A stretch of DNA of 64,000 nucleotides from Nocardioides flavus (ex Wang et al. 2016) (GTDB taxonomy: Bacteria > Actinomycetota > Actinomycetes > Propionibacteriales > Nocardioidaceae), in the NCBI RefSeq assembly GCF_014653115.1, contig NZ_BNAD01000005.1, positions 1 to 64,000 on the forward strand, read 5' to 3'. A program made the position numbers and the translations under genes. This document shows positions 56,545-64,000 of the stretch, in pieces. The notes beneath the pieces were generated by a model. That model did no database searches, was not told the DNA's origin, and saw only the letters and a program-made list of their open reading frames with translations. Each line of letters opens with the position of its first letter. The first letter of the stretch is position 1.

Positions 56545-59031
56545 TCAGACGACGATGTTGACCAGCTTGGGCGCACGTACGACGACCTTGCGGACCGTCG
56601 CCCCGTCGATCGCGCGCTGCACGCCCGCGTCCGCCATCGCCGCGGCCTCCAGGTCGGCCTCGGAGATGTCGGGCGACACCTCCAGGCGCGCCTTGACCTT
56701 GCCCTTCACCTGCACGACGGCCGTGACCGTGTCCTCGACCAGCAGCGCCCCGTCGACCGCGGGCCACCCGGCGCGGGCGACGGTCGGCTCGTGGCCCAGG
56801 CGCTCCCACATCTCCTCGGCGGTGTAGGGCGCGACGAGCGACAGCAGGATCGCCACCGCCTCGGTCGCCTCGCGCACCGCCGGGTCGGCCGGGCCGCAGC
56901 CCGCGTCGATCGCCTTGCGGGTGGCGTTGACCAGCTCCATCACCCGGGCCACCACCACGTTGAAGCGGTAGGTCTCGACCAGCTCGGCCGCGTCGTGGAC
57001 GGTGCGCGCGGTCGTACGCCGCAGCGCGACGTCGCCGGTCGTGACGTCCACGCCCGGCTCCGAGGTGACGTCACCGGACAGTCGCCACGCGCGCTGCAGG
57101 AAGCGCAGCGACCCCTCGGGTGACATGTTGGCCCAGTCGATGTCGTCCTCCGGCGGCCCCGCGAAGACCAGGGTCAGGCGCACGGCGTCGACGCCGAAGG
57201 CGGCCAGCTGGTCGCCCAGGTTGACGCCGTTGCCCAAGGACTTGCTCATCTTCTTGCCCTGGTTGATCACGAAGCCCTGGTTCAGCTGGGCCGACCACGG
57301 CTCACGGAACCCGACCAGGCCCATGTCGTTGAGGACCTTGGTGAAGAACCGGCCGTAGAGCAGGTGCAGCACCGCGTGCTCCACGCCGCCGACGTAGAGG
57401 TTGCACGGCATCCACGCGTTGACCTTGTCGGTGTCGAACGCCTGGGTGTCGTCGTGCGGCGAGCAGTAGCGGAACATGTACCAGGACGAGTCGACGAAGG
57501 TGTCCATGGTGTCGGTGTCGCGGGTCGCCGGGCCGCCGCACGTCGGGCAGGTGGTCTCGACCCAGTCGGTCGCGCCGCCCAGCGGCGAGGTGCCCTTGGG
57601 CTTCAGCTCGGCGCCGGTCAGCACCGGCAGGGTCACCGGCAGCTGGTCGTCGGGCACCGGGACCTCGCCGTCCACCGGGCAGTGGATGATCGGGATGGGC
57701 GCGCCCCAGTAGCGCTGGCGGCTCAGCAGCCAGTCGCGCAGGCGGAAGTTGACCGCACCCGTCCCGCGACCGTCGGTCTCCAGCCGCTCGATGATCGAGC
57801 GGATGCCGGAGGCCTTGTCGGTCAGGCCGTCCAGCGGGCCGCTGTTGACGTAGGTCCCGTCGCCCGACGTCGCGACGCCGGACTCCTCCGGGTTGTCGTC
57901 GCCGGTGTCGATGACGCGGCGGACCGGCAGGCCCATCGCGCGGGCGAAGTCGAGGTCGCGCTGGTCGTGGGCGGGCACGGCCATGATCGCGCCGGTGCCG
58001 TAGTCGGCCAGCACGTAGTCGCTGGCCCACACCGGGATCTCCTCGCCGGAGACCGGGTTGGTGGCGGTGATTCCCAGGTCCACGCCGGTCTTGGGCCGGT
58101 CGGTGGCGAGCCGGTCGATGTCGGAGGCCTTGCGGACCTCGACCAGGTAGTCCCCCAGCGCCTGCGCGCGGTCGGGGTGCACGATCTCCGCGGCCAGCGC
58201 GGCGTCGGCCGCGACCACCATGAACGTCGCGCCGTACAGCGTGTCGGGCCGGGTGGTGTAGACGTCGATGTCCCGCTCACCGTCGGCAGCGTGCAGGGTG
58301 AACGTGACGTGCGCCCCCTCGGAGCGGCCGATCCAGTTGCGCTGGGCGGTGACCACGCGGTCGGGCCACGTGGCCTCCAGCTCGTCGAGGCCGTCCAGCA
58401 GCTCTTGGGCGTAGTCGGTGATCTTGAAGTACCACTGGGTCAGCTCCTTCTTGGTCACCTCCGCCCCGCACCGGTCGCAGACGCCGCCGACGACCTGCTC
58501 GTTGGCCAGCACCGTCTGGTCGTTGGGGCACCAGTTGACGGGACTGTTCTTGCGGTAGGCCAGCCCGCGCTCGTGGAACTTCAGGAACAGCCACTGCGTC
58601 CAGCGGTAGTACTCCGGGTCGGAGGTGTTGAAGGTCCGCGACCAGTCGAACGACGCGGCGTACTTGCGGCACGACTCGATCGAGCGTGCGATGTTGGCGC
58701 GCGTGTAGGTGTCGGGGTGCTCGTCGTTGCGGATCGCGGCGTTCTCCGCGGGCAGGCCGAAGGAGTCGAAGCCCATCGGGTTCAGCACCTCGTAGCCGCG
58801 CTGCCACCAGTAGCGCGCCACCACGTCGTGCAGCGCGAACACCTCGGCGTGACCCATGTGCAGGTCGCCGCTCGGGTAGGGGAACATCGTCAGCGCGTAG
58901 CGCTTCTCGCGCGGGCTGTCGTCGTCGGCCCGGAACGGCTGGAGGTCCTCCCAGACCCGCTGCCACTTGGTCTCGGTGGCCTCGATGTCGTACGTCGTCG
59001 TCTCGCCGTGGGTGCTCTGCTCGGGATTCAT
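56545..59031 (-). CDS. leuS: Leucyl-tRNA synthetase
   Basis: An 828-residue class I synthetase charging tRNA-Leu. The HIGH-type motif is HMGH at about 58-61 ([14 protein letters not shown]) and the KMSKS loop is [10 protein letters not shown]. The CP1 editing domain contains [18 protein letters not shown] and [17 protein letters not shown] zinc-type CPTCGGP segment is present. The start ATG at 59031 has GAGAGAG upstream; a longer start at 59064 would run into the attenuator. Expression is probably controlled by the leader peptide and terminator upstream. Confidence 0.97.
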   Translation of the reverse strand: MNPEQSTHGETTTYDIEATETKWQRVWEDLQPFRADDDSPREKRYALTMFPYPSGDLHMGHAEVFALHDVVARYWWQRGYEVLNPMGFDSFGLPAENAAIRNDEHPDTYTRANIARSIESCRKYAASFDWSRTFNTSDPEYYRWTQWLFLKFHERGLAYRKNSPVNWCPNDQTVLANEQVVGGVCDRCGAEVTKKELTQWYFKITDYAQELLDGLDELEATWPDRVVTAQRNWIGRSEGAHVTFTLHAADGERDIDVYTTRPDTLYGATFMVVAADAALAAEIVHPDRAQALGDYLVEVRKASDIDRLATDRPKTGVDLGITATNPVSGEEIPVWASDYVLADYGTGAIMAVPAHDQRDLDFARAMGLPVRRVIDTGDDNPEESGVATSGDGTYVNSGPLDGLTDKASGIRSIIERLETDGRGTGAVNFRLRDWLLSRQRYWGAPIPIIHCPVDGEVPVPDDQLPVTLPVLTGAELKPKGTSPLGGATDWVETTCPTCGGPATRDTDTMDTFVDSSWYMFRYCSPHDDTQAFDTDKVNAWMPCNLYVGGVEHAVLHLLYGRFFTKVLNDMGLVGFREPWSAQLNQGFVINQGKKMSKSLGNGVNLGDQLAAFGVDAVRLTLVFAGPPEDDIDWANMSPEGSLRFLQRAWRLSGDVTSEPGVDVTTGDVALRRTTARTVHDAAELVETYRFNVVVARVMELVNATRKAIDAGCGPADPAVREATEAVAILLSLVAPYTAEEMWERLGHEPTVARAGWPAVDGALLVEDTVTAVVQVKGKVKARLEVSPDISEADLEAAAMADAGVQRAIDGATVRKVVVRAPKLVNIVV

Positions 59032-59065
59032 CTCTCTCGCTCCTGTGTGTCCTGCTCCCGACATG

Positions 59066-59090
59066 AAAAAACCCCTCGCACATGGAGGGG
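59066..59090 (-). terminator. Intrinsic terminator in the leuS leader (attenuator)
   Basis: On the minus strand CCCCTC (59090-59085), loop, GAGGGG (59077-59072) is followed by six T (59071-59066), 35 nt before the leuS start. Run-of-T terminators are uncommon in this GC-rich sequence, and one placed ahead of a gene rather than after it marks an attenuator. Just upstream is a second hairpin, GCCGCG-c-TGACT with AGTCA-c-CGCGGC (59093-59128), overlapping the end of the leader peptide gene. Confidence 0.82.
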
Positions 59091-59118
59091 TGGCCGCGGT
59101 GACTGCCTGGACGGTGAG

Positions 59119-59157
59119 TCAGCGCGGCTGTCGAAGAAGCAGGATCTGCGACCGCAT
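59119..59157 (-). CDS. leuS leader peptide (MRSQILLLRQPR)
   Basis: A 12-residue reading frame, ATG at 59157 to TGA at 59119, with three consecutive Leu codons CTG CTT CTT. CTT is a rare codon here. It lies 88 nt ahead of leuS and just upstream of the leader hairpins. Classical attenuation with leader peptides has been predicted for leuS in some Streptomyces. The sequence resembles the leuA leader in this window (RS followed by LLLR). Confidence 0.78.
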   Translation of the reverse strand: MRSQILLLRQPR

Positions 59158-59196
59158 GGACCCATGGTAGCGCCTCGGCCGGCGCATACTCATCCC

Positions 59197-59979
59197 GTGC
59201 CCGACCCAGCAACCCACCCTGCGGACCTCAGCCGCTACGACGACGTCCTGGCCCTCCTGCGCGGGCTGCCTGCGCAGCTGCCGCAGGTGCGGGTGGTCGT
59301 GGTCAGCGGCTCCGCGGTCACGGGCGGTCACGACGAGCACTCCGACCTCGACGTGCAGGTGTGGTGCGACGGGGCGGCCGACGCGACGTACGACGCCACG
59401 ATGGCGCTGGTGCACGCGCGCCTCGACGTCGACCACGTCTGGCGGGTGGCGGCCGACCGCTGGCCGACGGCCGCGCAGGGCTTCGTCCACCTGCAGCCCG
59501 ACGCCGCCGACCTGTCGCGCCCGACCCGGCTGGTCGACCTGTTCGTCGACGAGCTCCCCGCGCGGCTGACCGTCGACGTGCGCCGGCACGGGGTCCCACG
59601 GGTGATCCACGACCCCGACGGGTTGCTGCTCCTCGAGCACGACCCCGAGGAGCCGATGCAGGCGCAGCGTCGACAGGCGGTGGAGCAGGCCGCGGCGCGT
59701 AGGGAGACCGGCGCGTGGCTCGTCCAGCGGGCGATCGCGCGCGGCGATCAGGCCGAGGCGACCTTCTTCCACCTGCGCTTCGCGGTCGAGCCCCTGGTGA
59801 CGCTGCTGCGGATCCGGCACTGTCCGGCCCGCTTCGACTTCGGGATGCGCTACCTCCGCACCGACCTGCCCGACGGGATGGCGGAGCGGGTGGAGGCGTT
59901 GCTGCCCGGGCCGGACCTGGCAGACCGCGCCCGGGCGGCGTTCGCGTGGCAGGCCGAGGTCCTGCGCGAGCTCACGTGA
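59197..59979 (+). CDS. Nucleotidyltransferase-fold protein
   Basis: A 260-residue protein. VVVVSGSAVTGGHDEHSDLDVQVWC is the nucleotidyltransferase signature (GS followed by DxD-type acids). The C-terminal region is helical (QAVEQAAARRETGAWLVQRAIARGDQAEATFFHLRFAVEPL), as in minimal NTases and aminoglycoside adenylyltransferase-like proteins. Start GTG at 59197, 6 nt after CATACT; an in-frame ATG at 59164 would add 11 residues. It is divergent from the leuS leader. Substrate unknown. Confidence 0.75.
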   Translation: MPDPATHPADLSRYDDVLALLRGLPAQLPQVRVVVVSGSAVTGGHDEHSDLDVQVWCDGAADATYDATMALVHARLDVDHVWRVAADRWPTAAQGFVHLQPDAADLSRPTRLVDLFVDELPARLTVDVRRHGVPRVIHDPDGLLLLEHDPEEPMQAQRRQAVEQAAARRETGAWLVQRAIARGDQAEATFFHLRFAVEPLVTLLRIRHCPARFDFGMRYLRTDLPDGMAERVEALLPGPDLADRARAAFAWQAEVLRELT

Positions 59980-59982
59980 GGA

Positions 59983-60483
59983 TCAGCTGACGAACCGCGG
60001 CGTGAGCGGCGGGTTCCACCACTCGCCGTTCCAGGCCTTGACCGCCCCGACGACGTGGAGGATGCCCGCGATCACCGGCGGCACGAAGAACACCGGCCAC
60101 AGGACGACGAAGCCGATCCCGATCGTGACGACGCCGAGCACCACGTAGAGGACCGTGACGACCACCAGCCAGATGAACATCGAGATCTGGACGTTGAGCG
60201 AGTTCGCCGCGTGCGAGCGGACGAACGGACCGCGGTCCTTGTACATCACGTAGACCACGATCGAGGCCAGGAACCCCAGGAAGCCGGCCGAGAACACCAT
60301 CGCCGCGACCGCGCCGGCGTGGCTGACGGCGCCCCACGTGCGCTCCTCCTGCGGCGAGATGGCGGACGGGGCCGACGACGGGTAGCCCGTGGTCGGCTGC
60401 TGGCCGTAGGACTGCTGACCGTACGACTGCTGGGCGTACGCCCGCGTCGGGTCGTGCGGGTCGGTGGGGTACTGGTCGGACAT
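59983..60483 (-). CDS. DUF4870 family membrane protein
   Basis: A 166-residue membrane protein. The N-terminal 45 residues are a Gln/Tyr/Ser-rich cytoplasmic tail with a repeated QSYGQ unit. Three to four hydrophobic segments follow (VAAMVFSAGFLGFLASIVVYVMY; FIWLVVVTVLYVVLGVVTIGIGFVVLW; VFFVPPVIAGILHVVGAV). The ARSHAANSLNVQI segment is the usual DUF4870 signature. Function unknown. Start ATG at 60483. Confidence 0.82.
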   Translation of the reverse strand: MSDQYPTDPHDPTRAYAQQSYGQQSYGQQPTTGYPSSAPSAISPQEERTWGAVSHAGAVAAMVFSAGFLGFLASIVVYVMYKDRGPFVRSHAANSLNVQISMFIWLVVVTVLYVVLGVVTIGIGFVVLWPVFFVPPVIAGILHVVGAVKAWNGEWWNPPLTPRFVS

Positions 60484-60643
60484 CTCACTCGCTCCTCGTG
60501 GGCCGGGTGCCCTGCTCTCGGTGACCAGCCAAGCACGCCCCCGACCCGTTTTCATCCCCTCCCGGGGTCGACTCAGGGTGTCGTCAGGGTCGGTCGCGGG
60601 GCCTCCCCTCCCACCCCTCCCACCCCTCCCGCACCGCGGCTGC

Positions 60644-60704
60644 GTAGTCCAGTGGCGAACTGTCGCCGTACGGCGTCCGGGACGACAGTTCGCCACTGGA
60701 CTAC
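60644..60704. repeat. 22-bp perfect inverted repeat with 17-nt spacer
   Basis: The arm at 60644-60665 (starting GTAGTCCAGTGGCGAACTG) is exactly complementary to 60683-60704. The spacer contains CCGTACGG, itself a palindrome. It sits in the 318-bp gap between the DUF4870 gene and the arsR gene, which otherwise holds only CT-rich sequence (60601-60630) and the arsR promoter. A stem this long and exact, without a T tail, looks like a mobile palindrome (REP/MITE-like) or a strong hairpin rather than an ordinary terminator. Confidence 0.75.
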
Positions 60705-60744
60705 GGGCGACGGCGGCCGAACCGACGACCTCCCAAGAACTGTT

Positions 60745-60774
60745 TGACACTCGCGACCACGTGCGTCCACACTG
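60745..60774 (+). promoter_or_regulatory. Probable arsR-MFS promoter
   Basis: A consensus TTGACA at 60745-60750 with CACACT at 60769-60774 (18-nt spacing) lies 28 bp before the ArsR-type gene. CCAAGAACT occurs twice (about 60734 and 60780), flanking the promoter, and could be a binding site of the regulator. Confidence 0.5.
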
Positions 60775-60801
60775 CCTCCCCAAGAACTCGCGGAGGGTCA
60801 G

Positions 60802-61371
60802 ATGGACGAGACAGCACCGACGGCCGTGGCGCGACTGCGCGCGACGGCACACCCCGTACGCCTGCGCATCCTGTCGCTGCTGACCGCGGAGGCGATGAGC
60901 GCCGCCGAGGTGGCCCGGGCGCTCGACCTCACCCACGCCAACGCGTCCTACCACCTGCGCCAGCTGCACGACGTCGGCGAGCTCGTGGTCGAGAGCGAGG
61001 AGAAGATCCGCGGCGGGGTCGCCAAGCGCTACCGCTACGACGCGACCCGCGACGTACGCAGCCACGGACCCGGCGTCGACGCGCGCGTCGCCTACGCCCG
61101 CGCCAACGGCCTCGAGGTGGAGCGGCGCCTTCGCCAGGCCGCACCCGGCGCGTCGTCGTCGAGCGACCTGGAGACCTGGGTCGACGTCGAGACCTGGCAT
61201 CGCGCCCTGGACCTCCTCCACGAGGCCTCGCACCTCCTGCACGCGGCGGCGAAGCCGGCCGGCACGCCCGACACCGTCCACGTCAGCGCCACCACCCACG
61301 CCTTCACGATGAGCGGCGGCCTCGAGGGCGACGCGGTCCGCTGGACCCCGGCGCGGGAGACGGGCCGATGA
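60802..61371 (+). CDS. ArsR-family winged-helix regulator
   Basis: A 189-residue regulator. The HTH reads TAHPVRLRILSLLTAEAMSAAEVARALDLTHANASYHLRQLHDVGELV. A C-terminal helical extension of about 90 residues follows, without Cys metal ligands, so it is not a metal sensor. It is coupled by an ATGA overlap to a downstream MFS exporter and probably represses that operon. Confidence 0.88.
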   Translation: MDETAPTAVARLRATAHPVRLRILSLLTAEAMSAAEVARALDLTHANASYHLRQLHDVGELVVESEEKIRGGVAKRYRYDATRDVRSHGPGVDARVAYARANGLEVERRLRQAAPGASSSSDLETWVDVETWHRALDLLHEASHLLHAAAKPAGTPDTVHVSATTHAFTMSGGLEGDAVRWTPARETGR

Positions 61372-62618
61372 CCTGGACTGCCGCGCTCGCGCCGCTGCGC
61401 AACCGGAACTTCGCGTGGTACTTCGCCTCTCGGTTCGTCAACACGCTCGGCAACATGATGGCCAGCATCGCGCTCGCCTTCGCCGTGCTGGACATCACCG
61501 ACTCCCCCACCGCCCTCGGCCAGGTGCTCGCCGCGCACACCATCCCGATGATCGCGCTGCTGCTGTACGGCGGGGTGATCGCCGACCGGTTCCCGCGCAC
61601 CCTGGTGCTCCAGTTCTCCAACCTCGCCTCGGCCGTGAGCCAGGGCGCGATCGCCGCGCTGGTGCTGACCGGGCGGGCCGAGGTCTGGATGCTGGTCGTG
61701 CTCTCCGTCGTCCACGGTGTCGTGTCCGGGGTCGGCTTCCCGGCGATGGCGAGCGTCCTGCCCCAGCTGGTGGAGCGCTCCGAGCTCCAGCCGGCCAACG
61801 CGCTGGTGTCCCTGACCCGCAACGGCATGATGGTCCTCGGCCCCACGGTCGGCGCGCTCCTCGTGGTGACGGTCGGGTCGGGCTGGGCACTGGCCGTCGA
61901 CGCGGCGACCTGGCTCGTCGCCGCGCTGCTCCTCGTGCCGGTCCGGCTGCCGGCACGCCAGCCGCGCGGGGAGGCCCCGGACACGTTGCGCGAGCTCCGT
62001 GAGGGCTGGTCGTTCTTCTGGGCCACGCCGTGGCTGTGGATCGTCGTCGTCGGCTTCGGCGTGCTCAACGCGATCCACACAGGCGCGTGGTCCACCCTCG
62101 GCCCCGCGGTCGCCGACGACACCATCGGGCGACAGGCGTGGGGCTACGTGCTGTCCGCGGAGGCCGCCGGGCTGCTCCTCACGACCGTGGTGCTGCTGCG
62201 CGTACGGCTGGAGCGCCCGCTGCTGCTGGGCATGCTCGGCGTGGCGATGATGGCGCCGCCGATGCTCCTGCTCGGCGTCTCTCCCACCCTGGTCGGCCTG
62301 GTGACCGCGGCCTTCCTCGCGGGCGCCGGGGTCGAGGTCTTCGGCATGGGCTGGAACCTGGCGATGCAGGAGAACATCGAGGACGGGATGCTCTCGCGTG
62401 CCTACTCCTACGACGCGCTCGGCTCCTTCGTCGCGATGCCCGTCGGTCAGCTCGCCTACGGGCCGCTCGCCGTGGCGTTCGGCTTCCAGCCGGTGCTGGT
62501 CGTCTCGGCGATCGCCTACGTCGCCGTCGTCGCGCTCGTGCTGTGCTCCCGCTCGGTCCGCGACCTGCCGCGCGCGCCGGCGACCCCGGCGTCGGCGGTG
62601 ACGACCACCACGCCCTAG
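61368..62618 (+). CDS. Major facilitator superfamily exporter
   Basis: A 416-residue, about 12-helix MFS protein of the enterobactin-exporter/MFS_3 type. It begins LRNRNFAWYFASRFVNTLGNMMASIALAFAVLDITDSPTALG, and GGVIADRFPRTLVL is the loop 2-3 motif. It likely exports drugs or metabolites. The start ATG overlaps the ArsR stop. Its stop TAG forms part of the -10 box of the next gene. Confidence 0.9.
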   Translation: MTWTAALAPLRNRNFAWYFASRFVNTLGNMMASIALAFAVLDITDSPTALGQVLAAHTIPMIALLLYGGVIADRFPRTLVLQFSNLASAVSQGAIAALVLTGRAEVWMLVVLSVVHGVVSGVGFPAMASVLPQLVERSELQPANALVSLTRNGMMVLGPTVGALLVVTVGSGWALAVDAATWLVAALLLVPVRLPARQPRGEAPDTLRELREGWSFFWATPWLWIVVVGFGVLNAIHTGAWSTLGPAVADDTIGRQAWGYVLSAEAAGLLLTTVVLLRVRLERPLLLGMLGVAMMAPPMLLLGVSPTLVGLVTAAFLAGAGVEVFGMGWNLAMQENIEDGMLSRAYSYDALGSFVAMPVGQLAYGPLAVAFGFQPVLVVSAIAYVAVVALVLCSRSVRDLPRAPATPASAVTTTTP

Positions 62619-62627
62619 GGTCCCGGC

Positions 62628-63389
62628 ATGGGAGTCATGGACATGTTCCGCCTGGACGGCAAGGTCGTCATCGTCACCGGTGCCTCGAGCGGCCTGGGGG
62701 TCGCGTTCGCGCACTGCTTCGCCGAGGCCGGCGCCGACGTGGTGCTCGGCGCGCGCCGCGTCGACAAGCTCGAGCGGGTCGCGGCCTCCGTACGCTCGAC
62801 CGGCCGCCGGGTGCACACGGTGGCCACAGACGTTGCCGACCCGGAGCAGTGCCAGCGGCTCGTCGACGAGGCGATGGCGACGTTCGGCCGGGTCGACGTG
62901 CTCGTCAACAACGCCGGCATCGGCACCGCCGTCCCCGCCACCCGGGAGACCCCCGAGCAGTTCCGCTCGGTCATCGACGTCAACCTCAACGGCTGCTACT
63001 GGATGGCGCAGGCCTGTGGACGCGTCATGGAGCCCGGGTCCAGCATCATCAACATCTCCTCGATCCTCGGCATCACCACCGGCGGCCTGCCGCAGGCGGC
63101 CTACTCCGCCTCGAAGGCCGGCCTCGGCGGGCTCACCCGCGACCTCGCCCAGCAGTGGACCGGCCGCAAGGGCATCCGGGTCAACGCCCTCGCCCCCGGC
63201 TTCTTCACCTCCGAGATGACCGAGACCTACCCCGAGGGCTACCTCGACCTCGCCCTCCAGCGGGTCCCCGCCGGCCGCAAGGGCGACCCCCACGAGCTCG
63301 CCGCGACGGCCGTCTGGCTCGCGTCCGACGCTGCCGGCTACGTCACCGGGCAGATGATCCCGGTCGACGGCGGCCTGACGATCGCCTGA
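62628..63389 (+). CDS. Short-chain dehydrogenase/reductase
   Basis: A 253-residue classical SDR. The NAD(P) motif is TGASSGLG (about 17-24), NNAG follows, and the catalytic set is Ser in NISSILG with YSASK. The C-terminal GRKGDPHELAATAVWLASDAAGYVTGQMIPVDGG is typical of FabG-like oxidoreductases. TAGGGT at 62616-62621 lies 6 nt before the ATG, suggesting a leaderless transcript separate from the exporter. Substrate unknown. Confidence 0.92.
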   Translation: MGVMDMFRLDGKVVIVTGASSGLGVAFAHCFAEAGADVVLGARRVDKLERVAASVRSTGRRVHTVATDVADPEQCQRLVDEAMATFGRVDVLVNNAGIGTAVPATRETPEQFRSVIDVNLNGCYWMAQACGRVMEPGSSIINISSILGITTGGLPQAAYSASKAGLGGLTRDLAQQWTGRKGIRVNALAPGFFTSEMTETYPEGYLDLALQRVPAGRKGDPHELAATAVWLASDAAGYVTGQMIPVDGGLTIA

Positions 63390-63402
63390 CCAGCGGACGA
63401 CG

Positions 63403-63684
63403 ATGTCCCACGGGGACTACAAGGCGTTCTTCGCTGCCGCCTGCGCCGGCGACCTCGACCTGGTGGAGCACCACCTCGACGCGGGCGTCGACGTGGACTT
63501 CGTGCACCCCGAGCTCCAGTCGACCGCGCTCGTCGGGGCGATCGAGGAGCGCCGCGAGGACGTCGCCCTGCTGCTGCTCGACCGCGGGGCCTCCCCCACC
63601 CTGCGCTCCCCGCTGGAGGGCATGACCCCGCTCGAGGCCGCACGCGCAGCGGGGCTCGACCGGGTCGTCGACCGGCTGGGCTAG
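63403..63684 (+). CDS. Ankyrin-repeat protein
   Basis: A 93-residue protein with about two and a half ankyrin repeats (FAAACAGDLDLVEHHLDAGVDVDFV; ALVGAIEERREDVALLLLDRGASPTL; TPLEAARAAGLDRVVDRL). It is probably a protein-binding scaffold in the cytoplasm. It lies 13 bp after the SDR gene, so it may be co-transcribed. The 3' end overlaps the convergent gene by 4 nt. Confidence 0.78.
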   Translation: MSHGDYKAFFAAACAGDLDLVEHHLDAGVDVDFVHPELQSTALVGAIEERREDVALLLLDRGASPTLRSPLEGMTPLEAARAAGLDRVVDRLG

Positions 63685-64000
63685 AGCCAGGGCTCGCCGG
63701 CCGTGACCCCGTCCGTACGCCGTCCGGTCGCGGCCTGCTCGAGCCACTGCTCGGCCTCGCCGTCCGCGAAGCGGCCATCGCTCGCCATGCCGTCGGGGTG
63801 GCGCGTCACCGACCGCCGACGTCCGCGCACCGCGTAGACGCCGCCGCTGAGGGCCAGCACGAAGGCGTCGTCTATCCGGTCGACCTGCTCGGCGACCGGC
63901 GCGCCGCCGATCGCCGGCTGGCGCTCGATGACCTCGACCGGGTCGCCGACACCGATCACGACGACGACGTGGCGGTCGAGCGGGTGCACGCCCCGGACGA
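63681..64000 (-). CDS. Hypothetical protein (5' end outside window)
   Basis: The frame is open to the window edge and probably starts beyond it. A GTG at 63989 would give 102 residues, but coding-like sequence (RGVHPLDRHVVVVIGVGDPVEVIE) continues upstream. No recognisable motif; the visible part is mixed alpha/beta with no signal peptide or membrane helix. Function unknown. Confidence 0.45.
   Translation of the reverse strand, partial: VRGVHPLDRHVVVVIGVGDPVEVIERQPAIGGAPVAEQVDRIDDAFVLALSGGVYAVRGRRRSVTRHPDGMASDGRFADGEAEQWLEQAATGRRTDGVTAGEPWL

Noticed and set aside
59031..59196. T-box riboswitch upstream of leuS
   Set aside because: The leader is too short and I see no specifier loop or TGGN-type T-box bulge. 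A leader peptide with Leu codons explains the terminator better.

Overview
The window is one stretch of a very GC-rich (about 70%) actinobacterial chromosome, most likely from Nocardioides or a close relative (Nocardioidaceae). The clues are the codon bias towards G/C in third positions, a DUF222/HNH reading frame, a DUF3097 gene, a mycothiol-type DinB/MDMPI protein, many probably leaderless genes, and a core gene order familiar from Mycobacterium and other Actinobacteria: recO ... era - Rv2365c-like - CBS/CNNM - ybeY - phoH - HIT ... rsmE - dnaJ - hrcA ... hemW ... lepA ... rpsT - holA - comEC - comEA - degV ... leuS. The genus is inference. No tRNA, rRNA or CRISPR array was recognised.

Layout. 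1-9.5 kb: a partial HNH gene, recO, an alpha/beta hydrolase, leuA with a leucine-rich leader peptide, two GNAT acetyltransferases, a methyltransferase, a flavodoxin-like protein, a lipoprotein and a secreted GH26-type glycosidase. 9.6-19.1 kb (minus strand): a long run of RNA- and ribosome-related genes (HIT, phoH, ybeY, CNNM/CBS, deaminase-like, era). A three-gene cassette sits between the deaminase-like gene and era: tmsA/tmsB for 10-methyl fatty acids plus a siderophore-interacting flavoprotein. A PHM-like copper lipoprotein precedes phoH. 19.2-24.1 kb: GerMN lipoprotein, rsmE, and the heat-shock pair hrcA-dnaJ behind a CIRCE operator. 24.1-26.6 kb: small membrane proteins, DUF3097, and a GIY-YIG nuclease gene lying between two inverted, tandemly amplified palindromic repeats. 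26.6-32 kb: hemW, fadD, an antibiotic-kinase-like protein, an XdhC-like protein and an FCD-GntR regulator.

32-39 kb is a catabolic operon: CaiB-type CoA-transferase, hydantoinase A and B, an isochorismatase-type amidase and an HMG-CoA-lyase-like aldolase. The last three genes are translationally coupled. The operon is divergent from the GntR gene, with two GntR-type operators between them. 38.9-48.2 kb: an AlkZ-like glycosylase, a frameshifted esterase, a HutD-like protein, lepA, an EamA exporter, a TetR/mycothiol-enzyme pair with a palindromic operator, and two tandem phosphotransferases. 48-56.5 kb: rpsT, holA, the DNA-uptake genes comEC/comEA, degV, an XRE regulator and a secreted subtilase. 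56.5-64 kb: leuS with a leader peptide and an intrinsic terminator, a nucleotidyltransferase, a DUF4870 protein, a 22-bp perfect inverted repeat, ArsR-MFS, SDR, an ankyrin protein and a partial gene.

Most notable: (i) leuA and leuS both have short leader peptides with three consecutive leucine codons, one apparently controlling ribosome-site access and the other an intrinsic terminator; (ii) the GIY-YIG gene framed by inverted palindromic repeats; (iii) the hydantoinase/CoA-lyase operon, whose substrate I cannot name; (iv) a lipoprotein with all six copper ligands of peptidylglycine monooxygenase; (v) a 10-bp palindrome that appears to serve as the -10 box of two divergent leaderless genes. 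Functions are read from motifs in the translated sequence and from gene order; no database search was run.
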